A stretch of DNA of 64,000 nucleotides from Xiphias gladius (taxonomy: Eukaryota; Chordata; Actinopteri; Istiophoriformes; Xiphiidae), in the NCBI RefSeq assembly GCF_016859285.1, contig NC_053416.1, forward strand, positions 3,621,001 to 3,685,000. The letters are read 5' to 3'. Under the pieces are notes generated by a model. It was not told the DNA's origin. It ran no database searches and saw only the letters and a program-made list of their open reading frames with translations. Position numbers and translations under genes: made by a program. Positions 34,947 through 47,202 of this stretch are shown here, piece after piece. Position 1 is the first letter of the stretch. Each line of letters starts with the position of its first letter.

Positions 34947-37900
34947 AGGTTTCTTCATGAGGTCCAGAGTTACTCTGGCAGTAACAAGATGAGCGACCAA
35001 AACTTGGCCACTGTGTTTGGGCCAAACATCCTCCGAGCCAAAGCCGAAGACCCACAAAGCATCATGGGAGGTAGACAGAAAAACTGGCCCACAGCACAAT
35101 ATGAAGAATTATTCTATTTTCATATTCATTTATATTTATTTTTTATTTATATATATTTTTTTCAAAATTATGGTCTGTCAAATAAAAAAAAGCAGAAACA
35201 TTGATGTCGCATCTGTGATATCACATGTAGACAAGGAATTGTTTAGGATTTGGGAAACAAGCAGATATTAGGTGTCTCAGCGTATCACACGCTGTCATAG
35301 TGTTTGCCGCTTGCTCCTCCCATTGTCTAGCTCCATCAAAACCCTTAGAAACCCATGGGTGGCATTAAAAATACTATATTAATGTATTTCTAGTATATGA
35401 CAAGAACCTAAGAGAACCAAAGGGGTTCTTTGAAGGATATCTTAATCCCTCTATCTGTGTCCTATGTGCAGGATTGGTCTATGTGCTGATGTTGGAGCTG
35501 ATCAGAGAGCATGAGTCTCTGTTTGCCAAAGTCGCCCCACCTATCTCCACCCGTCCACTTGGAGGTTCGCATGCATCACCAAGCGCTCTGGGGCAGCCTC
35601 ATCTTCACCCGTCGCCCTGCCTTCGCCAGCTGTCTATGCCTCTCATCGCAGAGTGCTCCAGAGAGCCGGGACAGTCGGCCACAGACGGACAGAACCCCAG
35701 GTACAACAGACGTGCTCTAGCAAAGCTTCACCATCAACCAACACTCACAACATCTCATACAAATACCTCACAGACTCACGTTCTATCTGGGTGCCCCGGC
35801 AAATGGCAACTTTCAGGTGAAGACCACCATGAAGACCTGGGAAGAGCGTAGACTACACATACACACAAGAGGCATAACTCAAGGACACCGTTCACACAGA
35901 GGTAACGAGAGACAGGGGTATCAGTCACACAGAGGGAGAAGACGGAAGGACAAAATTCACGAAAAGGTGGAGGGACACAAGGACAGAGCTCATGCAGAGG
36001 GAGAGATACAAGGGTGAGGCTGGTTCTCCTGGAGGACTATGATCCAAAATGTCTAGAATGAGGATACGACAGCCAGGGTAGAAACTGAGGTCCCAGGACA
36101 GCCAGAAGTGTCGGTACAGAAAAGAGAGGCCAAGGGAGCAGAAAACAGGGAGAGAGAGAATCCATGGAATTCCAACTGAATCAACACAAGAGAGGACCAT
36201 TATCATTTTGATGCTACTTTCTTCCAATAGTTGTTTTGTGAGATGGTAATTGGATTTTTTGGGATATAGTTTTTAGTTGCAGACCAACTACTCCTGAGCA
36301 TACCTCTCCCATCTCTCCCTTCTTCAGGTGCTGTCTGGGTGTCAATGTAGGCTCAGATAACTTTACACCTGAGACAAATCCCATATTATGAGTCTCCTTC
36401 TTCCAGACCTTCTATACATCTGTCCCAGACCTGCCTAACCAACAACCTTTTCTTCCTACATTCATCCCCTTTCTCACATCCATCCCTGCTCGGTGTTCAA
36501 TACTACTTTACATCATTAAACCTTTTCTCACATACTGTTGTGGTTTAGTCCTTGCTTGATGTAAAAAAAATCTCTGAGTTGATCATCTTGAAAGTCTAAC
36601 ATCTTTTTCCTTGCTATCTGTAGCTGTATCTACTTTGCTGCTGCCAAATCAGACTCCCCCTGTGGCCAGAAGAGAGTTCTTGGCCATCGCTACACCTCCT
36701 CCCACCCAGAGAACTGCTTCTCCCCCGTGCCCTCCTCCAGTCAGCCCCCTCAGCACCACTCTGACAGACACAACACAGATTATTACCAGCATCATGCTGG
36801 CCAAGGACCATCTCCTGCAACCGTTCAAGCCTCCACAACCAGTGTCCAGCCACAAGACAAACTGCCAGACAGCTCTAAGCCCAGACTGATGCTCATGGGC
36901 TGGGCAAAGGCGTGGCCAGACCCGGGAGAGGCAGACGCTGCTGGTTTCTGGAGCTCTGGTGCTGCAGAGGAAGAGGGTGCAGTGCAAGAGACAGCTAGTG
37001 GGGGGAGTAGTGAGGCTCGGGAGGACAGTACCCCTTCTGCCTATGACAACCTGGACAGAGTGTCTTTACATCAGAGGATGGTGGATGTCACTGGTGAACG
37101 TTTTGATACCGGCAAACCAGGAGGACGTATTCGAACTGGTGAAGAGGAGGCAGAGTTGGCGAAGGCTGGGCAGACAAGGGACTCCTCCTCTTCATGGTCT
37201 TCCTGTGAGGTTCTACCATTGGATGAAAGCAGTGATGCTGTGGAGCTGGTTAGTCCTGACATGTCACCAAAGAAGCCTCAAACGTTACCTTCACCGCTGG
37301 TAGCAGAAGAGGAAAACAGTGATAATAACGATCATGAAGACAACAACGACAATGATTATGACAAAGACAATGACGATGATGATGAAGATGATAATGATGG
37401 CGTCCACCACCCTAACTCCCCAGCCTCTTGTTCTGTACTCAGCGACAGCCTTCTCAGTACAGGCAGTTCAGACGTGTTCCTTCCCTCTGGCCCTCCAGAC
37501 TTCCAGGGACCTGAACCTCAGTCACACGCCTGGGAGGCTCACTCACTCATGGCCAAGTTACAGCAGCAGATGGCCCAGCAGAGGGCTCAGTACCAGGCCA
37601 TGATACAAAGGTGAGAGACCAGCACAAGGAGGAAGAAGGAAACCCTTTCCTCTTCATCAGTACTCTTGCACTGTAAACACATTATGCACCCACACAAACC
37701 TACGGCCAGAAGTATGTGGACAGGAGTGTGCTGAGACTGCTTTTCCTACTTTGGTCTGTGCCCCTTAACTCCAATTTTGGGAAATTTTAACGCTACAGCA
37801 TCCAGAGATAATATAGACAACAGTGTGCTTCCAACGTCATAGCAAAAGTTTGGGAATACCCTATCCTGTTTCAGTGTGTCACAGTTCATTCATGTATTAA

Positions 37901-39084
37901 TTCCTTCTCTGCCTGCCTTTGCCATATTACTAACTCTCCTGTCATTTCAGACCCTGCCGCTCTCTCCTGCCCTGTAGTAACCCCAGGTTTCCCGCCTTTC
38001 TGCAACCTGACTCTTCCCCGCCCACCCACTCACGTGTTCCCAATTCTCTAATCAGCTCTTGGTATATATACCGGCCCATTTCCGTTCAGTCCCTGCCAGA
38101 TTATTGTGTGTATTGTGCTTTTCATGCTCTAGCTTTCCAGCCTTTCTCAGCTGTTATGGCTGTTTTTGAATACCTGCCTGGTTCTGGATTTTGCCTTTTG
38201 CCTACTTCTTTTCGGGGTTTATTTGCCTGCCTGTTACTGACCAATGCCCAAACCTTGAGTTCGCCTACTGTTTGTCCTTGCCTGCTTCTGCCTGCCGAGC
38301 CCCAATAAAGGTGAACAGTTTGAAACTTTTATTGGTGTCTCTAAGTCGAGCAATTGAGTCCTCCTTAACCCGAGCTGTGACAGCAATGCCCCTGTGCACA
38401 AAGCTCCAAAAAGGAACGATTTTTCCCAGTTTGGTGTGGAAGAACTGGACTGGCTTGCACAAAGCCCTGACCTCAACACCATCCAACCGACATCAGTGGC
38501 TGACCTCAATAATGCTCTTGCTAGCAACTCCCTGTAGCCTGGTTTCACAACCTGGTGGAGATCATTTCCAGAGGAATGGACGCTGTTTTGACAGCATATT
38601 AACACCAATGGTTTTGGAATTACATAGTTAGACAAAAAGTCTATGCTTAGTTGCACCATGGAGACTGAAGGTACATCTCAAACTATAGGTGGTAAAACTG
38701 AATCCTAAATCAATACAAACATATGATAAACTTAGGAAACATCAATGAATACTCAATCTAGTCTTCATTTAAAAAGTGCGGCATATAACTAGTGTTTGCG
38801 TAAAGCCTGTGTATGTAATATGTGGTGTATGTGTGTGCTGCAGGTTGGAGCGCTGCAATGACGTCCTTGAGCGACAGGTTGCGGTACTCCGGGTCAGCCT
38901 GGAGCAGCAGAAGCGCAGCCAAAGCGTTGCCGAGGTAAAGATCCGCAACATGGAGCGAGCCAAAGCCGACGCTGACCGCCGAAACACCACGCTGCAGAGA
39001 GAGATGGAACTGTTCTTCCAGATGTATGGAGAGATCAGAAGAAGAAGAGGAGGTGAAGGAGGAAGGGGAGGAGGGAGTCTCTGA
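31270..39084 (+). CDS. RhoGAP of the ARHGAP22/24/25 (FilGAP) family
   Basis: GTPase-activating protein for Rac/Rho-type GTPases, acting at the cell cortex. Exons: 31270-31321, 32921-33034, 33465-33672, 33769-33901, 34357-34430, 34949-35070, 35472-35700, 36624-37610, 38844-39084. All have GT-AG borders and matching phases; together they give exactly 720 codons including stop. Residues 18-56 equal the last part of a PH domain ([22 protein letters not shown]). The RhoGAP domain is ~57-250, with arginine finger R100 in GLFRQPGQ, then [15 protein letters not shown] and [12 protein letters not shown] long Ser/Pro region contains [10 protein letters not shown] and an acidic N/D/E tract (~540-575). 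The C-terminal coiled coil (~620-705) ends [14 protein letters not shown], the family signature. Family is certain. [11 protein letters not shown] and FLLCGQ lean towards ARHGAP25, the [12 protein letters not shown] stretch towards ARHGAP22/24. The first exon is inferred from ATG, donor and phase. PH exons 1-2 are not visible in the window. Confidence 0.9.
31341..31405. repeat. (CA)n microsatellite after RhoGAP exon 1
   Basis: About 32 CA units, starting 20 bp downstream of the donor of the first exon. Confidence 0.95.
31535..31770. repeat. Two (TG)n tracts in RhoGAP intron 1
   Basis: TG tracts at 31535-31560 and 31732-31770, separated by unique sequence. Confidence 0.9.
31785..31930 (+). 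repeat. Interspersed repeat of the 'TACTTAAGTAAAAGTA' type
   Basis: 'TTTACTTAAGTGAAAGTACC', 'GTAAAAGTTCTGCACTGAAA' and 'AGTAAAAGTAGTCACAC' follow each other as in a very common teleost repeat. The downstream 32260-32350 stretch has further 'AAAAGTA' words and may be its other end, split by about 330 bp of other sequence. Confidence 0.55.
34896..34944 (+). repeat. (TG)n microsatellite abutting a RhoGAP splice acceptor
   Basis: About 24 TG units directly precede the acceptor TACAG|GTTTC of the exon starting at 34949. Only four bases separate repeat and exon. Confidence 0.95.
35701..36623. other. Intron of the RhoGAP gene
   Basis: No exon or named repeat is seen between the exons ending at 35700 and beginning at 36624. 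The stretch 35820-36180 is purine-rich (AGAGG/GAGA words). Confidence 0.5.
37690..38640 (+). mobile_element. Tc1-like element remnant (family C) split by an LTR
   Basis: The left end 'GGCCAGAAGTATGTGGACAG' (37706) continues through 'CTCCAATTTTGGGAAATTTT' to about 37876. It resumes after 38383 with 'CAATGCCCCTGTGCACAAAG', 'TTTGGTGTGGAAGAACTGGA' and 'GACCTCAACACCATCCAACC'. The two halves join smoothly in the family consensus, so the intervening 506 bp are an insertion. Non-functional. It lies in the last intron of the RhoGAP gene. Confidence 0.8.
37877..38382 (+). mobile_element. Solo LTR of a retroelement
   Basis: A 506-bp block starts TGTCACAG and ends CTGTGACA, a perfect 8-bp inverted terminus of TG...CA type. 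It has a TATA-like GTATATATACC near 38062 and AATAAAG near 38305, as expected of U3 and R. Flanks CAGTG and CAATG look like a 5-bp target duplication with one change and one extra G. No internal retroviral or gag-pol sequence is present, so it is a solo LTR. The family is not identified. Confidence 0.75.
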
Positions 39085-41400
39085 AGATGGAAAGAAAGCG
39101 AAATTGTATGGATAGGTCAGAGGAGGATTAGACAGGAAGGGAGGGTTTGCTGCACTGAGCTTGATGAAAGAGATGGATGGATAAACAATGTGAAATAGTG
39201 AATGGAAGAAAATGATCTGGACAGGAGACCCAACTCCGATTTGAACATTAAGGCAGGCCATGAAAGCGGCGTCAAATGCTGAAGGAAAAACAGCCAGGGC
39301 AAGAAGGTAAATGAGTTGTTATCTGATCCAGAAGACAATCTGAAGGAATAAGACAGCAGGTTTAGATGCTGCCTAGCTTCCTCTCCTCTGCAGTGAATGT
39401 CTGGGCTTCCCCATTGGTTTGACTGGAGAAACTGATGGACACTCCACATGTCTTTTCTGCTTTATGCAAGCCAGTCACCAAACTGTGTCTTTCAAGGAGG
39501 CCTGAGGTGAGGAATTATTCAACATGAACCTTTTTGAGAAACCAAATTCCATCCAAAATCACTCCTAAACAACAACGATCTTTTGGAGTACCGGAAACTG
39601 AAAACCAATCTTTCAGGATGACAGAACTGATACACTGCTCAAACTACAGGATTTTTTTGTCCCAGACTGTTGTCGTCGACCTACACCACTGATCTCAGAG
39701 GAGTTGTACTGATTTCAAGATTATTTCGGTCAGAGAGAATTATGACGGAATTCCAGATCAGAGTCAGTCCATCGGTCCATCTCTTGTGTCTACATAAGAC
39801 AGAGAACAGTAATGCTGGTCTTTGCCTTCTGTGAAGCTGTGTCATGTTGTTTTTGAATGTCTGTCGGCTGCCCCCCCGTCCCAGTTTTCTGCTCAGACTG
39901 CTCAGATTGTCTCAGACTTGTCTTCAAGATACGCCAACAAGCGCATCCTGTTTTTGGCTACAATACAATTAAACATGTTTGATGTTTACTGTCTTAGCCG
40001 CTGAGACATTTTGAGAGTAAACGTCAACATGCGTCTCGGAACGGCTCGAACTAGACAAAGTTTTGTGACGGCAGAAATCGTGGAATCTTTCTGACCAAAA
40101 AAAAAAAAAAAAAAGAGTTTCAGTCTCATTTCTCAAAAATGTATGTGGGACAGGAAACGTTATAGCCAAAGTTGTGTGGCCTGCGTTGGGTGTTAGAGAA
40201 CTTAACTAGCATCTTCCAGAGATCTGAGAGGGGTGACGTTTTTTGAGTTTCTACCATCTAAATGGAAAGGAAGTTTGAATTCCACGTGGCAAAGATTTGT
40301 CAATCCCGAGACGTCCAAGATTTGCCTGACTTTTATCAAGTCATAAGACACTGTAAACACTACGAAGCTTTTTACATATTTATTAACCTCAAAATACACC
40401 AACATTTCATTTTCTGCAAGTGATCTAGCAGTTCTTACATGTACTAAGCGCTCAGATAATATAAGACGGAGCACACTTTATGTTTGGAAAATCTGAATGT
40501 CCATGGTTCTTTGGTTTTTCACAGCTCAGGACCAAAGTCTGTGGGAATTTCTGACTTCTGGCTGTGAAGAGAACACGGGATCAAACTGTGTTGTCTTTGT
40601 CCTGATAAATGGAGGACTTATTTAAAAAAAAAAAAAAATCAATCCCAATCAACTTGATGCACAGGACGTTCATACATCAAATGAGTTGGCATTTTGGAGC
40701 CATCTGATTTACTTTAAGATGAAAATCTCTGAATCAACGGGATGTTTTCCCACTGGCTACCGGACAAGTTATACTAGTTCTCATGCTATAATAATAAACA
40801 AAGATACCACACTTCCTGTTCACTCTGCATGAAGCCATTTTTCCAAGAAAATGAGAAAAAAAAAAAAGCACCAACTCCATTTGCCACACATAATTTAATC
40901 AGTAAATCTTTTCAGTGTACTTCTGAGATGCAAACTGAGAAAATTAGATTATCTGCTTTACTTGGCAACCACTGAGGTCTGCTGGGTAACTCATGCTTAG
41001 AGATACAATCTGATTGATTTCAATTTTGTTTGTCCTTTTTAAAAAAAAAAAAAAAATTCTGTTAAATGTGACTGCTCGGGATGTGGAGGACAGGACTGAC
41101 GGGAAGCTCCTCTTGATGACTGATGACGGAGGAGCAACAAGCGAATTTCATCCAATCAGATGCTGCCACAAAGACAATAGACACCTTTCATTGTGGAAAC
41201 AGGTTTGTTTACACAAACACAGTCAGCTCATTTGTTTAAGATATACCAGATTTTGGTCTTTATTCCTAATTGCCTGCTATAATGAATCAAGATAAGATAA
41301 GAACTGTTGGTCCTGGATGGTGAACTGAGGCTCTCTAGAGGCTGAAATATATTACTACAGATCAACAGGGAATATTTATAGGACAATAAACAGTTTAGCT
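39085..41400 (+). other. RhoGAP 3' UTR and convergent intergenic sequence
   Basis: No further exon is seen after the stop. The first kilobase or so probably belongs to the 3' UTR. A plus-strand AATAAA at 40793-40798 is a candidate poly(A) signal, with another near 41386. Poly-A runs at 40095, 40623, 40857 and 41040 are homopolymers. Confidence 0.4.
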
Positions 41401-41517
41401 GTTCTGCTTTAACTGTTCAACAGTGGAGATGCCATGCAAAATCTGTGGCTAAAAAGACTTTTTTCCTACCAGAAGTAATGAAGCACTTACTCTTGTTTCT
41501 ATGATGGGAATGTAACA

Positions 41518-43988
41518 TTTATTTTCAAATTCCAAACTCTTTTGGCCCAACTGTATAGAGACTGTACAAATGAAGGAAAATGTCTCTCAATCAACTGGAA
41601 ATATACTGAACAGATGAACAGAAACATACAGTAATTCTGTTATTAGTAAATACAGTCAGTCTGTACTACAGAGTCACACTATCACAGAGGAAATTCAGAC
41701 GTGGTGCTTCAGTCAGGAAGAGATTTAAAGGGAACAGCGTAACACTTTAAACACAAAGCAATTGTGAACACAAACTATGTAACATAAAATGTAACTGAGC
41801 AAAGAAGTAAATATTCATTTAATATTTACAGCGGCTGGCAGCTGAGTGGGTTTTGTTCTGTGTCCAGCTTTAGGATTGTTCACACGGGATGAAAGGGAAA
41901 CAACATCTGACTAACACCACGGCAGGGTTACAAGTGGAAAATGACTTGGACTGGAAATTTTCACTTCATTTAACAGAGAAGCTCTTCCACTGCTGGGTCA
42001 GATTACACGTGGAATGTACGGCATTACCAGCAAATAGACTGCTTCCGCTTAATAATAAAAGTGCAAAAATAATATCTAACTATGAGCCACGAGCTACAAT
42101 TTCGTTTAACAAGTGAACCACGGCACTCTTTAAGCTCTATGAAGCCTCAAACACGCCACCTTGCAGAAACCTTGCATATAAAAACAATTATTAGCTTCAA
42201 AGCTAGCACTGCAGAAATGTTTGACACCTCAGTAGCGGGACAAAATCACTGAAAACTCACTGCAGTTTCTAAAATAAAACCGGGTATTTCAGTTATTTCC
42301 TGTTATTGTAAGGCGACATTTTGTTCCCCTCAGTCTTTCTCTGCTCTGTGATGTGAGAAGCTCTTTCACCTCTTCAGGTCAGTGTACACACAAGCTCTCT
42401 CTCTTCAGTCATTGGTTAAGCACCGAAACGCAACAAAAACCGGAATCCTTCGTATTTGCTGGTTAAAAAAAACAAAACAAAAAACTGAGGCAGACATGTA
42501 GATTGGGCACACCAAAAGCTGAGAGATGCTTTAAACCCTCTTCTTCTTTCCCTTCATTTAACTTTATCCGTATTGATGGACTCCAGTCTTCAGAAGACTC
42601 AGAAACACTGCGTCCTGTCAGTGTGCGAGTCACACGTAGCTCAGTTTTTTTGTTTTCTTTTTTTTAAAGATATACACACACCAGGTGGGCACTTTTTTTT
42701 CCTTCTAATCCAAATGAAACAAAATCTGTTGCTACAGTAGCAGATAAAAAAAATCTTATTCTATACATTAAAACATCTTAAAAATAACTAACACAAAACC
42801 AACAAGTGGAACGTTACAGTGAGCAGGAGCCTGCCAAATTTCAGAAATTTCCTGAGTCAAACTTTTTACAATTTTTTTGGGGAGTTATTTTGTTCTGTTG
42901 GTTGGATTCGTATTAAACTACATTTAACAAATCGGTTCGATTAATTCTCTCCACCCTGCTTACTGAAATGCCCCTTTTTAGGAATACCAATGAAAAGTTT
43001 TTTAGAGACAGATAAGATGGTAACACTCACGCAGAGGATGTTTTCGTGCAATTATTTGCATCCCGGAGGGCAGTGTAACTGGGGTTTGGGTCGGGTTGGA
43101 TAGATCGAGTGGAAGAGTTGTGATAAAGTGCATTAACAGGGGGTCATTTTAAACGAGGATCACAATCATCTGCACCTTCAGCTGGACAAAGTTCAGAAAA
43201 GAAAAAAAATCGGACAGTAGCCCTCCTTGTCATCTGGACCTGGGGGTAGACTCACGCTGAAGTTCTGAACTTGGTGCCAGCCTGTAGATGCCAGCGGTAC
43301 GCAGCGAGATGTAACAGTTAAAAGAATGATGGGCTAAGAGACAATATCAAAAGTCTGGATTTACAGCCAAGCAACAAAGTATATGTCTCAGAGCAGTGCA
43401 GGTGGGAAATTTTCAATTTTTTTTTTTTATGACAGTACAGTGGTTATCTGAATGTTGAAGCTGCTTTTAAAAGGTCCCATGAAATTGTTTTGAGGTTTCA
43501 CGGCTGAGGTTTGACGAGGTTTGACAAGTTTTCACACGTTTCCACACGTTTCCACCTGTTGAGCCAGATTAGCCACCATTCTATTTAGAGGTGAAGTTGA
43601 AAGTGAGCGCACCTGACGCAGCAAATCCGTCTGTAAACTGTGACAGATGCTTAGTCCAAGTCAGTATGGGTAATAATTTTAATGTTCGCCTTTGTTTTCT
43701 GATTCAAATTACGTCGATCTAACAATAATAAGACATATTGTAGTTTGAAGTTGTAATAAAACAGACCTTTGACCAGGATTCATACTTGGAGGGGTCGGCC
43801 AACTTGCCCCAAAACCTAGGATCACATCACAGGATGGAAACTGGTCGGAAATGCTACCACGTGAAAACAACTGAAGATGGAATGACTTTGACCTAAAAGT
43901 GAATGAGGTGCACTTGCAGAGGTTTTCATTTCACGGGACCTTTAGCGTCTGAGCGACGTGCAGCTCTGACAGATGATCATGCGTCGTC
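41518..43988 (-). other. Probable long 3' UTR of KIAA1191
   Basis: No gene lies between the two convergent stop codons. Minus-strand AATAAA sites (TTTATT on plus) occur at 41518-41523 and 41261-41266, so a 3' UTR of about 2.5 kb is possible. The sequence is AT-rich and non-repetitive, apart from poly-A/T runs. Confidence 0.35.
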
Positions 43989-46900
43989 TTAGAAGCCAGA
44001 GGGCGTCAGGACGTTCATGTCTCTGGGTTTGAGCTTGTGTGGCCGCGCTCCCTGCCGCCGACCTTCCACTGTGGGAATCTCCAATTTGGGAGGGGCCACC
44101 TTCTGAGCGCCAACGTTGTCAGTGAGCCGCGTGGCCTGTGACTTCATCACCTCCATGGGGGTCGGCTTCTGGGCGCCGCGGTACGCCTGCAGTGCAAAGC
44201 CTGCTGGGAAAAGTGAGGAGGAAGACCATTTCTCATATTGTGGCAATGAAATTGAATAAGGCTCAAAGGATTGAAATAACGCAACCAGCTTGCAAGGTGT
44301 TATTTCTGACTACTATGGTTTAATTCCGCCTTAGATGATTTGTTTACAGCCCGAGACTGTGGTCTGTAGACTACCTCAATAACTTTCTATGATGTCTGGG
44401 GGACACGTCTTCCTCATGTCACCGGTCATCCAGCTTTTTGAAACCCTTCTACACTTTACCTGAAGCTCTTTCCTTATAAACACCTGATATCTAAGGAAAT
44501 ATTATACTTAATATACCTGATATAATCATTTTCCTTCATATTGTAAATCTATTACAGCTACTTCTGTCTACTCTGACCGCTCCTCCTGAAAGAGGGAACC
44601 CGTCCTCCGACAACAACTTGTCATTGTGTTCTCCATAAACAAAACTGTGAAGTGGTGAATCAAATATCCTGCTAATCATCAACATAATCTGGTTAATCAT
44701 AACCAGAACACCTATCTTCACGTGAAGACCACCACAAGGGAAGTTGGTCTGCCAATTTACTGCAGCAGCCTCTGCTATAAACGTTTATACAGTATCTTTC
44801 CATTTATGTGTATTTATGAGGATTTTTTAAAAAAGAGAAAAAAAACAAAATATAACAAACAAACTATTTTTACAGCCTTGTAAATTTTATCAAGCAGTTG
44901 ATTTGGTTTGTTGAAAAGTCTGCAAACCTTTTTCTCAGTCCCACCTTTACTCCCCAAACTAAACTCCACACAAACTTCTACCACTTGTCTTAAATTACCT
45001 ACCCAAAGTCATCCTGGAAAAAAGATTTTGATAGTTTGGAAACCGACTGAACCGTCCCACATGTGGAAATCTAGAGGTGGTTTCTCCGCAGCCGTCAATG
45101 ATCTAAACCTGGTCTGACTCTTACGTCACCGGGATGCAGAGAAACGCTGCTTCGCTCTTTGCCACAGCCAATCAGTGAACAGACTCACTGGACTGTCAAG
45201 CTCTGAATGTTAGTCAGTGTTTGCTGTCAGTCTGAAGGTCATCTGCTTACCCATGAACCCAAATCCTGAATGTAACTGGGACAAAAACAACGAAAAACAA
45301 AAACAAAATCACCTTTCACTGAGTTTCTGTGTATGGCTGCAGAAACAGGAGGGAGTCTTGGAACCTTTCTGGGGCTTTGTTCACACACACGTTCAAACAC
45401 TTTTTGTCAGGATTGTGAGGCGATGCTGGTTACCTGCAGATGTAGGGTCCGATCCTAGGTCGGAGGTCGACTTCTGGACTTGTGGCCGAGGAGTGAACAC
45501 GCTCCACTTTTCAACCGCACCGCCTATCCCTCCTGCTGCAACGTCTGCTCCTCCCATGTCCACGCTGCTGTTGGAGGAGCTAATGCTGACCTCTGAACCC
45601 GTGCTACCGAACCAGGACCTACACAAACACACAAAACACTGTGTAAACTTGAGCGAGTTTTAGATTGGCAGTGTTTATCCCTTCTTCTCGTCAGGATAGA
45701 AAGAGGATTTAGACCACGGGACGCTGAATACTCAGTGTGCCTGTGCACCTGCGCTGTTGTCTTGGGGAGCTGTGTGGTGTGCTGGATGGAGTGGACTGGG
45801 CGGAGGAGTTCTGCCGCTCTTCTTTGGCCTCCATGCTCTGGATCTGTAGTTTCTAAAGAGCAACAAAAAAAACAGGCTTCAGTCCTAAGTGTTTCCATGG
45901 CAACACAGTGTTTCCATTAGTAAAATCATAATTGTACGGGGAAGTAAATTTCATCACCACGGCCTGTTACTCTGGAATCGTCACATAATTAATATTAAGA
46001 AGCCAACCTACAACTACAAAATTTAAGAAACAGCTTGAAGGCCATTTTTTTTGGTTTTTCTGCAGCGTTCATGGTGATTAAAACAAAAAACATCAATGAC
46101 TGAAACGATGCACATACAAAGGGAAAATCTGCTCTGCTGAAACGTACCATTTATGTAATTCGTTCCAAGATCAATTAGCTTTCACCTGCAATAAGTATTT
46201 GGATGGTGACACAATTTTCGTAATTTTGCCTCTGTACATCACCACAATGGTTTTGAAACGAAGCCATCAAGGCGCGACTGAAGTTCAGACTTTCCGCTTT
46301 AATTAACTGTATCGGAAAGTAAATGGACAAACTAACATAATTAAAAATATAAGGATTATTTTTAAAAACCGTTTCCTGTCCTAACACCCGCTAATTACAA
46401 AAAACTGCATCAACTGCATCGTGGTTGTACATACAGCATGTGGTGTGATCTGTGTGTATCTTTACCTGGAGGGATTCGGGCATGCGGTGGTGGTGCCTCG
46501 TCTCCTCAGCGGTGAGGCCTTTGTGGGGCGTGTAGCTGGTGTCGGTAAGCCCCGCCCTCTGCTCAAACTTGTACATACTATCCTGGGTCTGCTCTGAGGG
46601 AGAAAGAAGAAGTCAATTTAGTAATTATTTAAAGTGACAGTATTTCTTTTTAAATATCCAACAGTAAAAACCAGGCGGCCTTCAAAAGGTTAAGAAGGTT
46701 GCGGGCATCCTGAATCCCAGTGATTCCCAGCAGCAAGTCGACACTTTGGATTAAAAAAAAGTACCAAATATCCACAGAATCTTGTTAAACCAGCCCTGCA
46801 GCATAATGCACTTCTCATCTTTCAATCTTTGCCCAAGTAAAGCAAAATCCAAAATAAGTAAAGGAACAATTTCTTGACACAGAACTGTACTTAGCTCGAC

Positions 46901-47168
46901 ATCTGGGGATGTTTTCCTTCTGCTGTAAATAAAACCTGCCACCAATCACAGTGTTTGAATGACAGACCTTGAGTAGAGTATTACTGTAACATTACCAAGT
47001 CAAATAAAAGTTAAAAATATACTGGTACATACTGGTGATGAGGGAATTCATGATGATGGAGGATGCCTTGGTTTTCACTACGCCTGATGACCTGCAGGGG
47101 GCGCTGTCCGGCACTGTAGACTGACCCAATGCTTCATTGTCATCCTCCTGGTGGAGACAACACACCAC

Positions 47169-47202
<34 letters not shown>

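Noticed and set aside
36649-36987. 112-codon minus ORF within the RhoGAP exon
   Set aside because: Shadow of the plus-strand exon 36624-37610, which has matching splice phases and family features.
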